Below, piece after piece: positions 24,218 to 33,728 of a stretch of DNA of 60,842 nt (the first letter of the stretch is position 1; every line of letters starts with the position of its first letter). Both the position numbers and the translations under genes were made by a program. The DNA lies in NCBI RefSeq assembly GCF_032335695.1, contig NZ_JACTOJ010000026.1, positions 1-60,842 on the forward strand. Direction: 5' to 3'. The notes beneath the pieces were generated by a model. That model had not been told where the DNA came from. It saw only the letters and a list, made by a program, of their open reading frames with translations, and did not search any database. The stretch comes from JACTOJ01 sp032335695 (GTDB lineage: Bacteria > Bacillota > Clostridia > Clostridiales > Clostridiaceae).

Positions 24218-26833
24218 TTATTTAATTTTAAATCCTCTAACCTGTGCAATTTGGACCGCTTCAATCCTATTCTTCGCATTTAATTTTGAATATATGTTTA
24301 TTATATGAGTTTTTACTGTAGCTACAGATATGCATAATGCATCACCGATTTCCTTGTTAGTAGCTCCTTTCGCCAGTTCCATAAGCACTTCTATTTCTCG
24401 TGGGCTTAAAATATCATCCTTAGCCTTTTCTTCACCTTCGCCTATAAATTCCCTTACATTTTTTAAAAATTCCCATTCATTATTTTCTAAATTATTTTTC
24501 AATTCTTTCGCAGCTTTATGGAGAAAGCCCTTTAATTGCTCTTTTTCATATACAAAGGGGGCAAACATTCTGTTTTTGCATCCGTAATATATAGCTTCTT
24601 TGGTCAGTGCCATGATTTCCTTTTTGTTTTTTTCATAGTTCAAGTTTAACATCCTAAGCTTAAATAATATGCAATATATTACTTCTATCACCACACCTTC
24701 CTGCCTTGATGACATAAGAGCTTTATTATTTACCAACATAGCTTCTTCAATATTTCCCACAAAGAACTGTATTTTAGCGTACAAGCGTCTATCTTCAATT
24801 CTAAGCTTATTTTTGTTTTTTTCATTGCAGTAATACTCTAGAAAATCTAGAAAGTCATTGCTTTCAAACTCCTTTAAGCTAAACAAAAAACTGAGAATAG
24901 AGGCTTTATAGATAGGGTTTTTATAGGCCGGAAATCTTTCTAAATTCTTATAAATCCTTAGAGCTTCCTCCTTATTTCCCTGAAGTATTTTAAGTTCTAT
25001 CACATTATATAAATATCCTCTGTACATGGTATCATTTTTTTCATTGGTTTTATCCAGCGCATCTAAATTTTTAAGGGCTAAATCCAAAGACTCCTGAGCT
25101 TTATCTAGCTGCATGGATTTTAGATATATTCCAGTTATTCCTACATATACATTGATGTTTAAGTAGCCTAAAAATTTATATTGTCTAAGCATATCAAATA
25201 TCTCTTTATATATCTCCATGCAGGCTTCAAAGCTATCCATGGTTTCCATAGTGGTAGCTTTCATTGTAAGTGAAAAAAATCTTACATATGCATTATTTTG
25301 ATTTTTTTCTATTTCCAACGCCTTATCAATAAGCTGGAGGACATCCCTATATTTGTCATACAAAGCAAGATATAAGGCTGCTCTTAGATAAATAATCATC
25401 TTAGTTACTCCACTAAAATTTAAGGCATCTATCTCTTCTATATCAATTGTTTCATCACAGCTTACAATATCAAAGGAATCATCCACAAGCAGTTCCACAT
25501 AATTCATTATCTTTTTAAGAGCTAAATCCTTAGAATTATTTTTTGTGAAATTCACAAACTTCCTGCAATCCTCAAATTTTAAATTGGAGAAATTATAAAA
25601 AATTTTTTGGAAGGAAGCTTCATTATTCTGAATTATTATATAATCAGGAATTTTATTAAGGTATACCCAACCCTTAGGAGTTTGCCCCTTAGCTAGGATT
25701 AAATTCATAGCTTTGGCATATTCTTCTATAGCAATAAGCTGATTAAGTGCCTCTTCTACATCATTTCTATAAGCATAAATATCTGAAGCTCTGCTTTTCA
25801 AGCCTTTAATTTCTTCAACGCTGCCTTTTGAAAGTTCAAGCTGAAGGAATTCTCTTAACATTGCATGATATCTATAGTTTTCGCTATCTTCTCCTATATT
25901 TATAACAAATAGGTTTTTATTGATAAGTTCTTCTATTATTTCTTTGCTGTCCTCTATACCCAGAAGTTCATTGCACATATCTTTATTAAAATAACTGAAT
26001 ACCGAGGTTTTCACGAGAAACTCTTTATATTTTTCACTTAATGCTCCTAAAATCTGCTGTGACAAATATTCCACTACGTATTTATTTAAGATTTTTAAGC
26101 TGTCTATGACTTTATTATTATTGCTGCTTGCTAAAGCTACAAGCTGTAAGCCTCCTACCCAGCCTTCACATATTTTTTCCATAGATACTATTATATCTTC
26201 AGAATAATTTACATTTAGGGTTCTTCTTAAAAACTCCTGCATCTCCACCTTGCTAAATTTTAATTCTTCTTCATCAATTTGCAGTACATCGCCTTTTACC
26301 ATGTAATCGCTTATAGCAATCCTAGGTTCTTCCCTAGTTGTCATAACCAAATGTACATTTTCAGGCATATATTTTATAAAAAAATTCAGGCTTTCTACCA
26401 AAGCCTCATCCTCCACATAGTGAAAATCGTCTAATAAAACTATTATATCTTCTCTATTTGCCAGCATATTGATAAGCATTACCAACATGTTGTTGATTTC
26501 TGATTTTCCCAAAAGTGAATCGAAGGAGTTTAATATTGCCTCTCCCTCTTCTCCCAAATATCCTTTAACAGCTACGAAGAAATAATACCAAAAGGAAAAT
26601 AAATTATCGTTTGTTTTATCCAGTGCTATAAAGCATACATTATCGTTAGCTTTTTCTTTAAAAAAGCCTGTTATCAGAGTGGTTTTTCCACTGGCAGCGG
26701 CACCTTTAATAATTGTTATTTTATAATCCTCTATGGCGGCAAGCTGATTGATCAGCCTTTCTCTTTTTATATAATTTTTTCTTGGCAGAGGCATCTTAAG
26801 CTTTGTAGCTATCAAAAGCATATTTTCCTTCAC
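24218..26833 (-). CDS. MalT-type LuxR family ATP-dependent transcriptional regulator
   Basis: The 871-residue STAND-type activator has an N-terminal ATPase with Walker A (GAAASGKTTLITGF, about residues 44-57) and Walker B (IIVLLDDFHYVED). A long alpha-helical TPR-like region spans about 330-780. The C-terminal LuxR helix-turn-helix (about 800-870) contains LSPREIEVLMELAKGATNKEIGDAL and TVKTHIINIYSKL. MalT relatives bind an inducer and ATP, then activate promoters. It lies 60 nt downstream of the ABC-2 exporter genes on the same strand without a clear terminator between, so it may be the regulator of that exporter. Start GTG at 26833 is uncertain; ATG at 26821 is an alternative. Confidence 0.88.
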   Translation of the reverse strand: MKENMLLIATKLKMPLPRKNYIKRERLINQLAAIEDYKITIIKGAAASGKTTLITGFFKEKANDNVCFIALDKTNDNLFSFWYYFFVAVKGYLGEEGEAILNSFDSLLGKSEINNMLVMLINMLANREDIIVLLDDFHYVEDEALVESLNFFIKYMPENVHLVMTTREEPRIAISDYMVKGDVLQIDEEELKFSKVEMQEFLRRTLNVNYSEDIIVSMEKICEGWVGGLQLVALASSNNNKVIDSLKILNKYVVEYLSQQILGALSEKYKEFLVKTSVFSYFNKDMCNELLGIEDSKEIIEELINKNLFVINIGEDSENYRYHAMLREFLQLELSKGSVEEIKGLKSRASDIYAYRNDVEEALNQLIAIEEYAKAMNLILAKGQTPKGWVYLNKIPDYIIIQNNEASFQKIFYNFSNLKFEDCRKFVNFTKNNSKDLALKKIMNYVELLVDDSFDIVSCDETIDIEEIDALNFSGVTKMIIYLRAALYLALYDKYRDVLQLIDKALEIEKNQNNAYVRFFSLTMKATTMETMDSFEACMEIYKEIFDMLRQYKFLGYLNINVYVGITGIYLKSMQLDKAQESLDLALKNLDALDKTNEKNDTMYRGYLYNVIELKILQGNKEEALRIYKNLERFPAYKNPIYKASILSFLFSLKEFESNDFLDFLEYYCNEKNKNKLRIEDRRLYAKIQFFVGNIEEAMLVNNKALMSSRQEGVVIEVIYCILFKLRMLNLNYEKNKKEIMALTKEAIYYGCKNRMFAPFVYEKEQLKGFLHKAAKELKNNLENNEWEFLKNVREFIGEGEEKAKDDILSPREIEVLMELAKGATNKEIGDALCISVATVKTHIINIYSKLNAKNRIEAVQIAQVRGFKIK

Positions 26834-26893
26834 GATATCACCTACTGATTATTAATTACTATATACTTATATTAACAGCATGGCTAAAGCTTC

Positions 26894-27880
26894 TCAATAT
26901 CTGCCTAAATTAAATCTTCTTTTGCATATTTTTGCCGCTGCTACAATAAAAGCTACAGCTAGAATCATTACATAAAAAAATTGGGGCATGTAATTTATAA
27001 AAGGATGTCCATTTTCAATCCCCTGAATCATATACATATACTGCTTCTGAGGGATTATACTTATTATAAATTTTATGATGCTACTGCTATTATTAAAACT
27101 ATAAAAGCTCCCTGAAAGAAGAGAGGTTATGACAATTATTGAAGCAGATAGAGCCATAGCATTGTCCTCTTTTTCTATTATTGAACACATAAATAATCCA
27201 AAACAAGTAGCTGCAAAAGCCAATATAGCTAACATATAGGAATATTTCACTAGACTAAAGCCAATGTCCATTCCTAAAGTCCAATGAGCAATAATCATTA
27301 TAAGAAAAGCCGGTACATATATTATGAGGAAATTAAAAAAACATTGGGCCAAGAAATAGGCTGCTTCATCTGATGGTGAGATCAGAATTCTTTTAAAGGT
27401 TCCGCTCTCTTTATCCTCCGTAAAACACACCATGAACATAAATCCTTCCATTAAAATAACCATGATTAAATATCCTAAGATATTAGTACCCACACCTCGC
27501 TTTTCGCCGTAAATTGACCAACTATTTTGCATAGGATTTTTAAGAGAGTTCATTAAATTATTTTTAAAGCTTTCTCCTTTTATTGTTTCTATATCATATT
27601 CTCTATTTCCCCTATCGATCACTACTGCATCATACTTATTCATAACCAATTCTGACTTCTTAGGTTTTTCTGCAAGCTTAGTTATTTTAACGTAATCTGA
27701 TTGTATATTTATATTTTGAGAAGAAATCACTGCTATATTAGCTTTAATCTCCATTTTAGCTGTAAAATATACCGCTAAAGAGATGGATAATATGTTCAAT
27801 ATAAGACATATTATGAGGTAGTTCCTTTTTGCTGCTATTCTTTTTGTATTAAACCAAAATATATTTACAAAATTACTCAT
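26894..27880 (-). CDS. ABC-2 type exporter permease (large, with extracellular domain)
   Basis: The 328-residue membrane protein has one helix near the N-terminus (about 20-40), a soluble region (about 45-135), then five helices. This matches the ABC-2 permease layout (YhgE/YadH-like), in which the domain between TM1 and TM2 is extracellular. GSFYSFNN near residue 255 resembles the conserved exporter motif region. It overlaps the preceding permease gene by 4 nt (ATGA), so translation is coupled. With its partner permease and the ATPase it should form a heterodimeric exporter; the substrate is unknown. Confidence 0.8.
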   Translation of the reverse strand: MSNFVNIFWFNTKRIAAKRNYLIICLILNILSISLAVYFTAKMEIKANIAVISSQNINIQSDYVKITKLAEKPKKSELVMNKYDAVVIDRGNREYDIETIKGESFKNNLMNSLKNPMQNSWSIYGEKRGVGTNILGYLIMVILMEGFMFMVCFTEDKESGTFKRILISPSDEAAYFLAQCFFNFLIIYVPAFLIMIIAHWTLGMDIGFSLVKYSYMLAILAFAATCFGLFMCSIIEKEDNAMALSASIIVITSLLSGSFYSFNNSSSIIKFIISIIPQKQYMYMIQGIENGHPFINYMPQFFYVMILAVAFIVAAAKICKRRFNLGRY

Positions 27881-28617
27881 ACATAATCCTCCGTTTTGAA
27901 AGTTAATTTACAACCTAAAAGTAATATTAAGCTAGCAGCAATAAATATTGCACAAACAGGCAGCACTAGGCTTGTATCCCCATCATATATGGTTCTGAAA
28001 ACAGCTTTTGTTATCCATTTTAATGGAGAAATATTTGAAACCTGCTGAGCTGTTTTTCCTAAACCATCTATTTGAAAAAAGGTACCTCCCAAAATGGCGG
28101 AAATATTTATAAAAATACTTAATATTTTATTGGTGCTTTCTTCACTTTTAAATATGCAGCAAAACAATATACCTATTAAAGTAGATGGCATATTAAACAG
28201 TAATAACATTATAAAAATATAGGTTGCCTTTGCTCCCCCAAAGTTTACATTAAAAAGCAATTTTACTATTATAGCGTAGGCCATATAGCATAAACTGGTA
28301 AATGCAAAAGTTGCTAGTACCTTTGAAAGATATATAAAGGAAGTTGAGACCGGTGAATACAATATTCTTAAGTTGCTATCCATTATGCTTTTCTCCATAA
28401 AGCTGTTCGCGGCCGTAGTGCTTACATTTAATACAGTGTATAATAGTAAAGTTACTCCGTAATAATCATAAGAGCTTACCGCAGAACCATAGCCGTCATG
28501 GGTGAGATATCCCATCACCATAAGCAAAAGCACAGGAAACACTGTGTTTGAAAAAAACAATACAGGATTTAAAATTATATTTATAAAATCTCTTTTAAAC
28601 AGACTTCCAAAACCCAT
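27877..28617 (-). CDS. ABC-2 type exporter permease
   Basis: The 246-residue protein has six predicted membrane helices and no large soluble domain, as in drug or lantibiotic exporter permeases. GGTFFQIDGLGKTAQQVSNISPLKWITKAVF near residues 183-213 corresponds to the conserved ABC-2 region. It starts 11 nt after the ATPase gene with GGGGGAG and overlaps the next permease gene by 4 nt. The pair of different permeases implies a heterodimer. Confidence 0.82.
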   Translation of the reverse strand: MGFGSLFKRDFINIILNPVLFFSNTVFPVLLLMVMGYLTHDGYGSAVSSYDYYGVTLLLYTVLNVSTTAANSFMEKSIMDSNLRILYSPVSTSFIYLSKVLATFAFTSLCYMAYAIIVKLLFNVNFGGAKATYIFIMLLLFNMPSTLIGILFCCIFKSEESTNKILSIFINISAILGGTFFQIDGLGKTAQQVSNISPLKWITKAVFRTIYDGDTSLVLPVCAIFIAASLILLLGCKLTFKTEDYV

Positions 28618-28628
28618 TCTATCTCCCC

Positions 28629-29567
28629 CTAATCTCTTAAACTTCTTCCAGTAAGCTTTAGAAAAACTGTCTCTAGGCTTGGAGCTATACTGGTCACATT
28701 TGTTATTTTTACATCATACTTCATTATAGTGCTTATGATTTTGTCCAGATTTTCAATGCCCTTTATAGCATTTACTTCAAGCAGATTGTCCTTTAACTCA
28801 ACCTTTTTTATGCCTTCTATACCAAAAAGCTCCTGCTTTACTAGTTTTTCTGGATTTTCTAGTTGAAGCTTGTATATTTTTTCCTGAGCAAAGCTTTCCT
28901 TCAACTCTTCTTTACTCCCTTCTGCTATAACCTCACCATGGTCTATTATGACTATCCTTGTAGATATCTCCTCCACCTCTTCCATGTAGTGAGTGGTGTA
29001 TATTATAGTCGCTCCTTTTTTCTTCAATTTCCTTATGGAATCCAATATATGATTTCTTGATTGAGAATCTATCCCAACAGTGGGCTCATCCATTATTATT
29101 ATTTTAGGATTATGAGCTATGGCACAGGCTATATTTAATCTTCTTTTCATACCTCCAGAAAAAGTCTTAGGTTTATCTTTTTTTCTGTCTGTAAGCCCCA
29201 CAAATTCTAGTGCCTCCTCTGTCTTTTTCTCTAACTCCTTACCCTTGAGTCCATACAGAGAAGCAAAGAACTTTACATTATTCTCTGCACTGACTTCCTC
29301 ATATATGGCTATATTCTGAGGTACTATGCCTAGATTTCTTTTGAACTCCTTATCATTACCCAGAATCTTTCTGCCTAAAAAGTTTATTTCTCCTCCGTCT
29401 GCTTTAAGGGCTGTAGCCAATATATTTATGGTGGTACTCTTACCTGCACCATTAGGTCCTAAAAAGCATAGAATCTCACCTTGCTTAACCTCTACGGAAA
29501 TGCCCTTAAGAGCCCTTCTATCCTTATAGCTTTTCTCCAGGCAGCTTATTTTCAAAATTGTCTCCAT
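28629..29567 (-). CDS. ABC-2 type exporter ATP-binding protein
   Basis: The 312-residue ATPase has Walker A (GPNGAGKST), the Q-loop (NLGIVPQNIAIYEE), the signature FSGGMKRRLNIACAIAH, Walker B with IIIMDEPTVGID, and the switch histidine in IYTTHYMEEVEE. The extra C-terminal domain (about 230-312) is typical of DrrA/CcmA-like exporters. It is the first gene of ATPase-permease-permease, possibly followed by the MalT-type regulator. GGAGG precedes the ATG. Confidence 0.92.
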   Translation of the reverse strand: METILKISCLEKSYKDRRALKGISVEVKQGEILCFLGPNGAGKSTTINILATALKADGGEINFLGRKILGNDKEFKRNLGIVPQNIAIYEEVSAENNVKFFASLYGLKGKELEKKTEEALEFVGLTDRKKDKPKTFSGGMKRRLNIACAIAHNPKIIIMDEPTVGIDSQSRNHILDSIRKLKKKGATIIYTTHYMEEVEEISTRIVIIDHGEVIAEGSKEELKESFAQEKIYKLQLENPEKLVKQELFGIEGIKKVELKDNLLEVNAIKGIENLDKIISTIMKYDVKITNVTSIAPSLETVFLKLTGRSLRD

Positions 29568-29671
29568 ATCTTTTCCTCCATAAAAATTAATAAATCTGTA
29601 TTTAATAATACTTTCAAACCTTTTTCAATTGGATAGGCTATGGTTATATTGTAGTTTTTTTAGAAAGAAAA

Positions 29672-29708
29672 AAAATCAACCTAAAGGTTGATTCCTTAGG
29701 TTGATTTT
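29672..29708 (-). terminator. terminator of the second exporter operon
   Basis: AAAATCAACCTAA (29672-29684) and TTAGGTTGATTTT (29696-29708) form a 13-bp perfect stem with an 11-nt loop. On the minus strand the stem is followed by a long T-rich tract. It lies 13 nt after the permease stop codon. Confidence 0.88.
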
Positions 29709-29721
29709 AATGAAAGCTATT

Positions 29722-30546
29722 TTATTGATGAGGATTAAATACTTTAACTTTAGAAAAGTCCGCTTTGTTGAATTGAAGCACACATAGTATAAAAAATAAT
29801 AAGCCCATAGCGATGATTATTATAAATCCGAAATAAGGTTTTATGATGAAACCTTGTACATTAAAAGCTACCCCTGACTTTACCAAAGCATCGGTAGATA
29901 ATGTATTCATTTTAAGAGCTATATATCTAAAGATAGACGTAGTATAAGTTAACGGATTTAAATAAACAAAAGGATGAAGTATTTTAGGCATTATAGTAGT
30001 TGGAATATAGGCTCCTGATAAAAATGTAAGTGGCATAGTAAAGGCTGTTATCATGATTTGAAAGGTGGATGAATTCTTCGCCAGAGTAGCTAAAAATAAT
30101 CCTATAGAGCTAAAGGTAAGAGCTACAGCAATCATAACAAAGGTCATTTCGAAAAATTGAAGGATATTAATATCTAATCCTATAAAAAGTGAGAGTATGA
30201 TTACAAGCAAGCCTTGGACTACAGCGATTAAGGAAGATGAAAATATCTGACCTATAGAAATCTGATATCTGGATATTGGAGATACCATTATTTCTTTCAT
30301 AAAGCCTGCCGATATATCTTCTATTATATTTGTGGAATTGCTTAAAGCTGCTTGAAAAACTGTCATTATTATTATTCCTGAAATCAAATAGTTTAAAGGT
30401 TTATCCACTCCTGTTGTAGATGGCTTCATAACAAAAGAAAAAATGAATAGAAAGAATCCAGACATAAAAATTGAAAAAAATAATCTTAACTTATCTCTTG
30501 TAAAGTTCATTAAATTTCTTTTTAAAATTGCAATCATTCCACGCAT
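29722..30546 (-). CDS. ABC-2 type exporter permease (DrrB/NodJ-like)
   Basis: The 274-residue protein has six helices and the ABC-2 conserved block: FTMPLTFLSGAYIPTTIMP, then YLNPLTYTTSIFRYI. These match daunorubicin resistance DrrB and NodJ-type permeases. Its start overlaps the ATPase stop by one nucleotide (TAATG-type coupling). With the ATPase it should form a homodimeric-permease exporter for a drug, peptide or lipid. A divergent two-component system suggests induction by the substrate. Confidence 0.85.
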   Translation of the reverse strand: MRGMIAILKRNLMNFTRDKLRLFFSIFMSGFFLFIFSFVMKPSTTGVDKPLNYLISGIIIMTVFQAALSNSTNIIEDISAGFMKEIMVSPISRYQISIGQIFSSSLIAVVQGLLVIILSLFIGLDINILQFFEMTFVMIAVALTFSSIGLFLATLAKNSSTFQIMITAFTMPLTFLSGAYIPTTIMPKILHPFVYLNPLTYTTSIFRYIALKMNTLSTDALVKSGVAFNVQGFIIKPYFGFIIIIAMGLLFFILCVLQFNKADFSKVKVFNPHQ

Positions 30547-31460
30547 TATTCTCTTATCTCCTTACCTGTAATAGTTAAAAACACATCATTCAAGGTACCT
30601 TTTGTAGTTTCAAAATCCGTTATTGAATCCTTAAATTCAGCTGCAAGCTCTAAAATAGCGGCTATATCCTCAGCCTGCACTATATAAAATTTATCTTCTA
30701 TTTTATAATTTATATTATGTCTGTTAAGATAGTTTTCGAAGGCGGCCTTATCTCTTGTTTTTATTTTGGTGATGTTTGAGGTATACTGCTTTTTCAAATT
30801 ATAAGGTGTATCAAAGGCCACAATCTTTCCATGATCCATAATGGCAACTTTGTCACAGATTTCTGCTTCATCCATGTAGTGAGTAGTCAGAAAAATTGTT
30901 ATATTTTTTTGTTTTTGAAGCTTATAAATATAATCCCATATATTAGATCTAGTCTGAGGGTCCAATCCAGTGGTAGGTTCGTCCAAGAATAAAACTTTAG
31001 GATAATGAACAAGTCCTCGTGCTATTTCTACCCTTCTTTTCATCCCTCCAGAAAGGCTTTCCACAGGTGCCTTCGCCCAATCAGTTAAATCAACCAAATC
31101 CAGAACAAACTCTATTCTATTTTTTATTTCCGCCTTAGGAACCTTATAAAATTCACAATGAAATTTTAAATTTTCCTCTACTGTGAGCTTTTTATCCAAG
31201 GTACTCTCCTGAAAGACTATGCCTATAGCATTTCTTATTTTTTCTTTATGCTTTGATAATTCATTGCCATCCACTATCAACTCTCCCTCTGTCTTATCGA
31301 TTATTGTACACAGAGTATTTATTGTAGTGCTTTTTCCCGCCCCATTAGGCCCCAAGAAAGCAAAGATGGTTCCCTCTTCCACGTTAAAGGAAATATCGTC
31401 CACAGCCATAAAATTTCCGAATTTTTTAGTAAAGTTTTTAACTTCAATTATATTTGTCAT
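30546..31460 (-). CDS. ABC-2 type exporter ATP-binding protein (DrrA-like)
   Basis: The 304-residue protein has Walker A (GPNGAGKST), Q-loop (IGIVFQESTLDKKL), signature LSGGMKRRVEIARGL, Walker B (VLFLDEPTTGLDPQTR) and the switch FLTTHYMDEAE. A DrrA-like C-terminal domain ends with DVFLTITGKEIRE. The DPQTR after Walker B and the TTHYMDEAE motif point to antibiotic-exporter ATPases. AAGGAGG precedes the ATG. It is divergent from the sensor kinase gene, and 12-bp inverted motifs lie between them. Confidence 0.92.
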   Translation of the reverse strand: MTNIIEVKNFTKKFGNFMAVDDISFNVEEGTIFAFLGPNGAGKSTTINTLCTIIDKTEGELIVDGNELSKHKEKIRNAIGIVFQESTLDKKLTVEENLKFHCEFYKVPKAEIKNRIEFVLDLVDLTDWAKAPVESLSGGMKRRVEIARGLVHYPKVLFLDEPTTGLDPQTRSNIWDYIYKLQKQKNITIFLTTHYMDEAEICDKVAIMDHGKIVAFDTPYNLKKQYTSNITKIKTRDKAAFENYLNRHNINYKIEDKFYIVQAEDIAAILELAAEFKDSITDFETTKGTLNDVFLTITGKEIRE

Positions 31461-31539
31461 TGTTTTATCCTCCTTGTATTTCTGTTCACAACCATAGAAT
31501 AATGGAGGACTTTAAATTAGTCTTAAAGCAATTTTAAAG

Positions 31540-31654
31540 ATTTTATAAAGAACTATAAATTATTCTTAAAGATTAGGCTTGCTTACTGGAATATTGATAT
31601 AGGACTTAGACATATTGAAGCATATCTAAAAACTTTATAAAATCTTTATAAATA
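31540..31654. promoter_or_regulatory. putative response-regulator sites between exporter and two-component genes
   Basis: GATTTTATAAAG (31539-31550) recurs in exact inverse as CTTTATAAAATC (31633-31644). The latter begins a tandem 11-bp repeat, CTTTATAAAAT then CTTTATAAATA (31633-31654). Tandem 11-bp spacing is typical of OmpR-family binding. A TATAAT at 31695-31700 can serve the kinase gene. The layout suggests that one regulator controls both divergent operons. Confidence 0.5.
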
Positions 31655-31744
31655 ATTTAAAGGATTTTTATGGTTGCCAACTAAAATTAACAGGTATAAT
31701 AAAATTACTATGTTTTAAATTTACCTATAACAGAGGTGGAAATT

Positions 31745-32923
31745 ATGGCTAATAGGAATAAATGGCTAGTTAACAATTTTAAAGGAAAATTTACTCAAAG
31801 AAAAAGGCTAAGAGAAGAAGAACATCGACTACATATGGAATACCATATGAAAATGAATAAATTATATGGAGATCATAGAGGTTTTGAAAGATACAAAAAA
31901 CACATACGTTACACACGACCTCTTATCGTAATTATAAATGCTTGTATATGGCTTTTAATCTTTCATTTTTGGGGAATTAAAATCATAAGTATAATTTTAG
32001 CCTTAATGATGACAATCGGTGGTATTTTTGAATTTATCTTTCTAATAAATCTTGAAAAAAGCGTCTTTAAACCCATAAGCTTATTAAAAGAAGGGGTGGA
32101 GGAACTTACCAGAGGCAACTATGCTGTGGAAGTAAATTGCTATGCTGACAATGAAATAGCTATACTTATAAATTCCTTTAATGAAATGGCTAAAAAGCTT
32201 AAGGAAGCAGAAGAAATAAAAACGCAATATGAGGAAAATAGAAAAGCCTTGATCGCAAATATTTCTCATGATTTAAAAACTCCTATCACTTCTATCCAGG
32301 GCTATATTGAAACTATGGCAGATAGGACCGACATACCACAGGAGACCATTAATAAATATCACCAAATAATATATACTAATGCTACTTATATGAATAAACT
32401 AATAGATGATCTTTTTCTGTTTTCCAAGTTAGATATGCAGAAGTTGGATTTTAACTTCGAAAATGTTAATATGAAAGCTTTTATGAATGATTTAATGGAA
32501 GAATTTCAATTTGAATTAGAAGACAGAGGCATAAGCTTTAATTACAAGGATCAGCTTCATGAAGAAATAAAGGTTAAACTTGATATGAAAAGAATAAATC
32601 AAATATTTAGAAACATAGTTGGAAACGCTGTAAAGCATGGAACAGAAAAAAATATAAAGATAGAAGTAAAAATGTATAAGTTAGAGGATATGATTAATAT
32701 TGATATTAAAGATAATGGTCATGGCATCCCTAAAGATAAATTGCCTTATATTTTTGATAGATTTTACAGAATAGATAGTGAAAGGACAAAGAATCTAATC
32801 AGCACAGGCTTGGGACTAGCCATTGCAAAGGAGCTTATAGAAGCTCATAAAGGTAAAATATCTGCTGTAAGTGAAGAAAATGTGGGCAGCTGTTTTACAA
32901 TTAAGCTTCCCATTCTTAAATAA
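31745..32923 (+). CDS. sensor histidine kinase, intramembrane-sensing type
   Basis: The 392-residue kinase has about 55 cytosolic residues, then two closely spaced helices (about 57-74 and 76-97) with almost no extracellular loop. A HAMP domain (KPISLLKEGVEELTRGNY) follows. The phospho-acceptor is in NISHDLKTPITSI, the N box is NQIFRNIVGNAVKHG, and G boxes are DNGHGIPKDKLPYIFDRF and GLGLAIAKELIEAH. Kinases of this shape usually sense signals within the membrane or through a partner transporter, which fits the adjacent exporter. The ATG at 31745 follows GAGG by 9 nt. The response regulator gene starts 17 nt downstream. Confidence 0.92.
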   Translation: MANRNKWLVNNFKGKFTQRKRLREEEHRLHMEYHMKMNKLYGDHRGFERYKKHIRYTRPLIVIINACIWLLIFHFWGIKIISIILALMMTIGGIFEFIFLINLEKSVFKPISLLKEGVEELTRGNYAVEVNCYADNEIAILINSFNEMAKKLKEAEEIKTQYEENRKALIANISHDLKTPITSIQGYIETMADRTDIPQETINKYHQIIYTNATYMNKLIDDLFLFSKLDMQKLDFNFENVNMKAFMNDLMEEFQFELEDRGISFNYKDQLHEEIKVKLDMKRINQIFRNIVGNAVKHGTEKNIKIEVKMYKLEDMINIDIKDNGHGIPKDKLPYIFDRFYRIDSERTKNLISTGLGLAIAKELIEAHKGKISAVSEENVGSCFTIKLPILK

Positions 32924-32940
32924 TAGAGGTGGTAATATTA

Positions 32941-33630
32941 ATGAAACAAATATTAATTATAGAAGATGATTTAAACATCGCTGAAATGGAGAGAGATTAT
33001 CTTCAGTTAAATGGATATAAAGCAGAAATTGTTCAAGATGGCAGCAAAGGACTTAAAATTGCACTTTCCGGAATATATGATGTTATTATAGTGGATTTGA
33101 TGCTTCCTGGTAAAACAGGCTACGAAATCACCAAAGAGATAAGGAAATCTCTCGAAATTCCAGTTATTGTAGTGTCAGCAAGAGCGGAGGATATAGATAA
33201 AATAAGAGCCCTAGACTTTGGCGCAGATGATTATTTGACAAAACCCTTCAGTCCAGCTGAACTAACAGCAAGAGTGAAATCTCATATAAACAGATATGAG
33301 AGATTAAAGGGAAATAGCGGTGTTGCTTATGAATTTATAAATAGAGGAGGTTTAGAAATAAATACAGCTTCCCATAGAGTTTTTGTATATGGAAAAGAGG
33401 TTCAGCTTACTTCTAAAGAGTATGCCATACTAGTACTTCTAGCCTCCAACCCTAATATTGTTTTCACCAAAGAACATATTTTTGATAAAATATGGGGGGA
33501 CGAATTTTGCGGAGAAACCGCAACCGTACCTGTGCATATTCAAAAAATAAGAAAAAAAATTGAAAAAGATCCTGCAAATCCTGAATTTATTGAAACTTTG
33601 TGGGGCACAGGCTACAGATTTAAAAGTTAA
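32941..33630 (+). CDS. OmpR/PhoB family response regulator
   Basis: The 229-residue protein has a receiver domain (about 1-115) with the acidic pair IIEDD, phospho-Asp in VIIVDLMLPGKTG, and Lys in DDYLTKPFSPAEL. A winged-helix DNA-binding domain follows (about 130-229), with LTSKEYAILVLLASNP and IRKKIEKDP...ETLWGTGYRF. It partners the kinase just upstream. The ATG at 32941 follows AGAGGTGG, and it ends at a terminator. Confidence 0.94.
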   Translation: MKQILIIEDDLNIAEMERDYLQLNGYKAEIVQDGSKGLKIALSGIYDVIIVDLMLPGKTGYEITKEIRKSLEIPVIVVSARAEDIDKIRALDFGADDYLTKPFSPAELTARVKSHINRYERLKGNSGVAYEFINRGGLEINTASHRVFVYGKEVQLTSKEYAILVLLASNPNIVFTKEHIFDKIWGDEFCGETATVPVHIQKIRKKIEKDPANPEFIETLWGTGYRFKS

Positions 33631-33663
33631 AAAAATGCTATGCACCAAAAGCATAGCATTTTT
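33631..33663 (+). terminator. terminator of the two-component operon
   Basis: AAAAATGCTATGC (33631-33643) and GCATAGCATTTTT (33651-33663) form a 13-bp perfect stem with a 7-nt loop and terminal Ts. Confidence 0.9.
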
Positions 33664-33728
33664 ATCATATTATTAACTACTTAAGGATTCAGTCACTTGT
33701 ATTTGTCTTTTTCAATTTCAAATTATTT

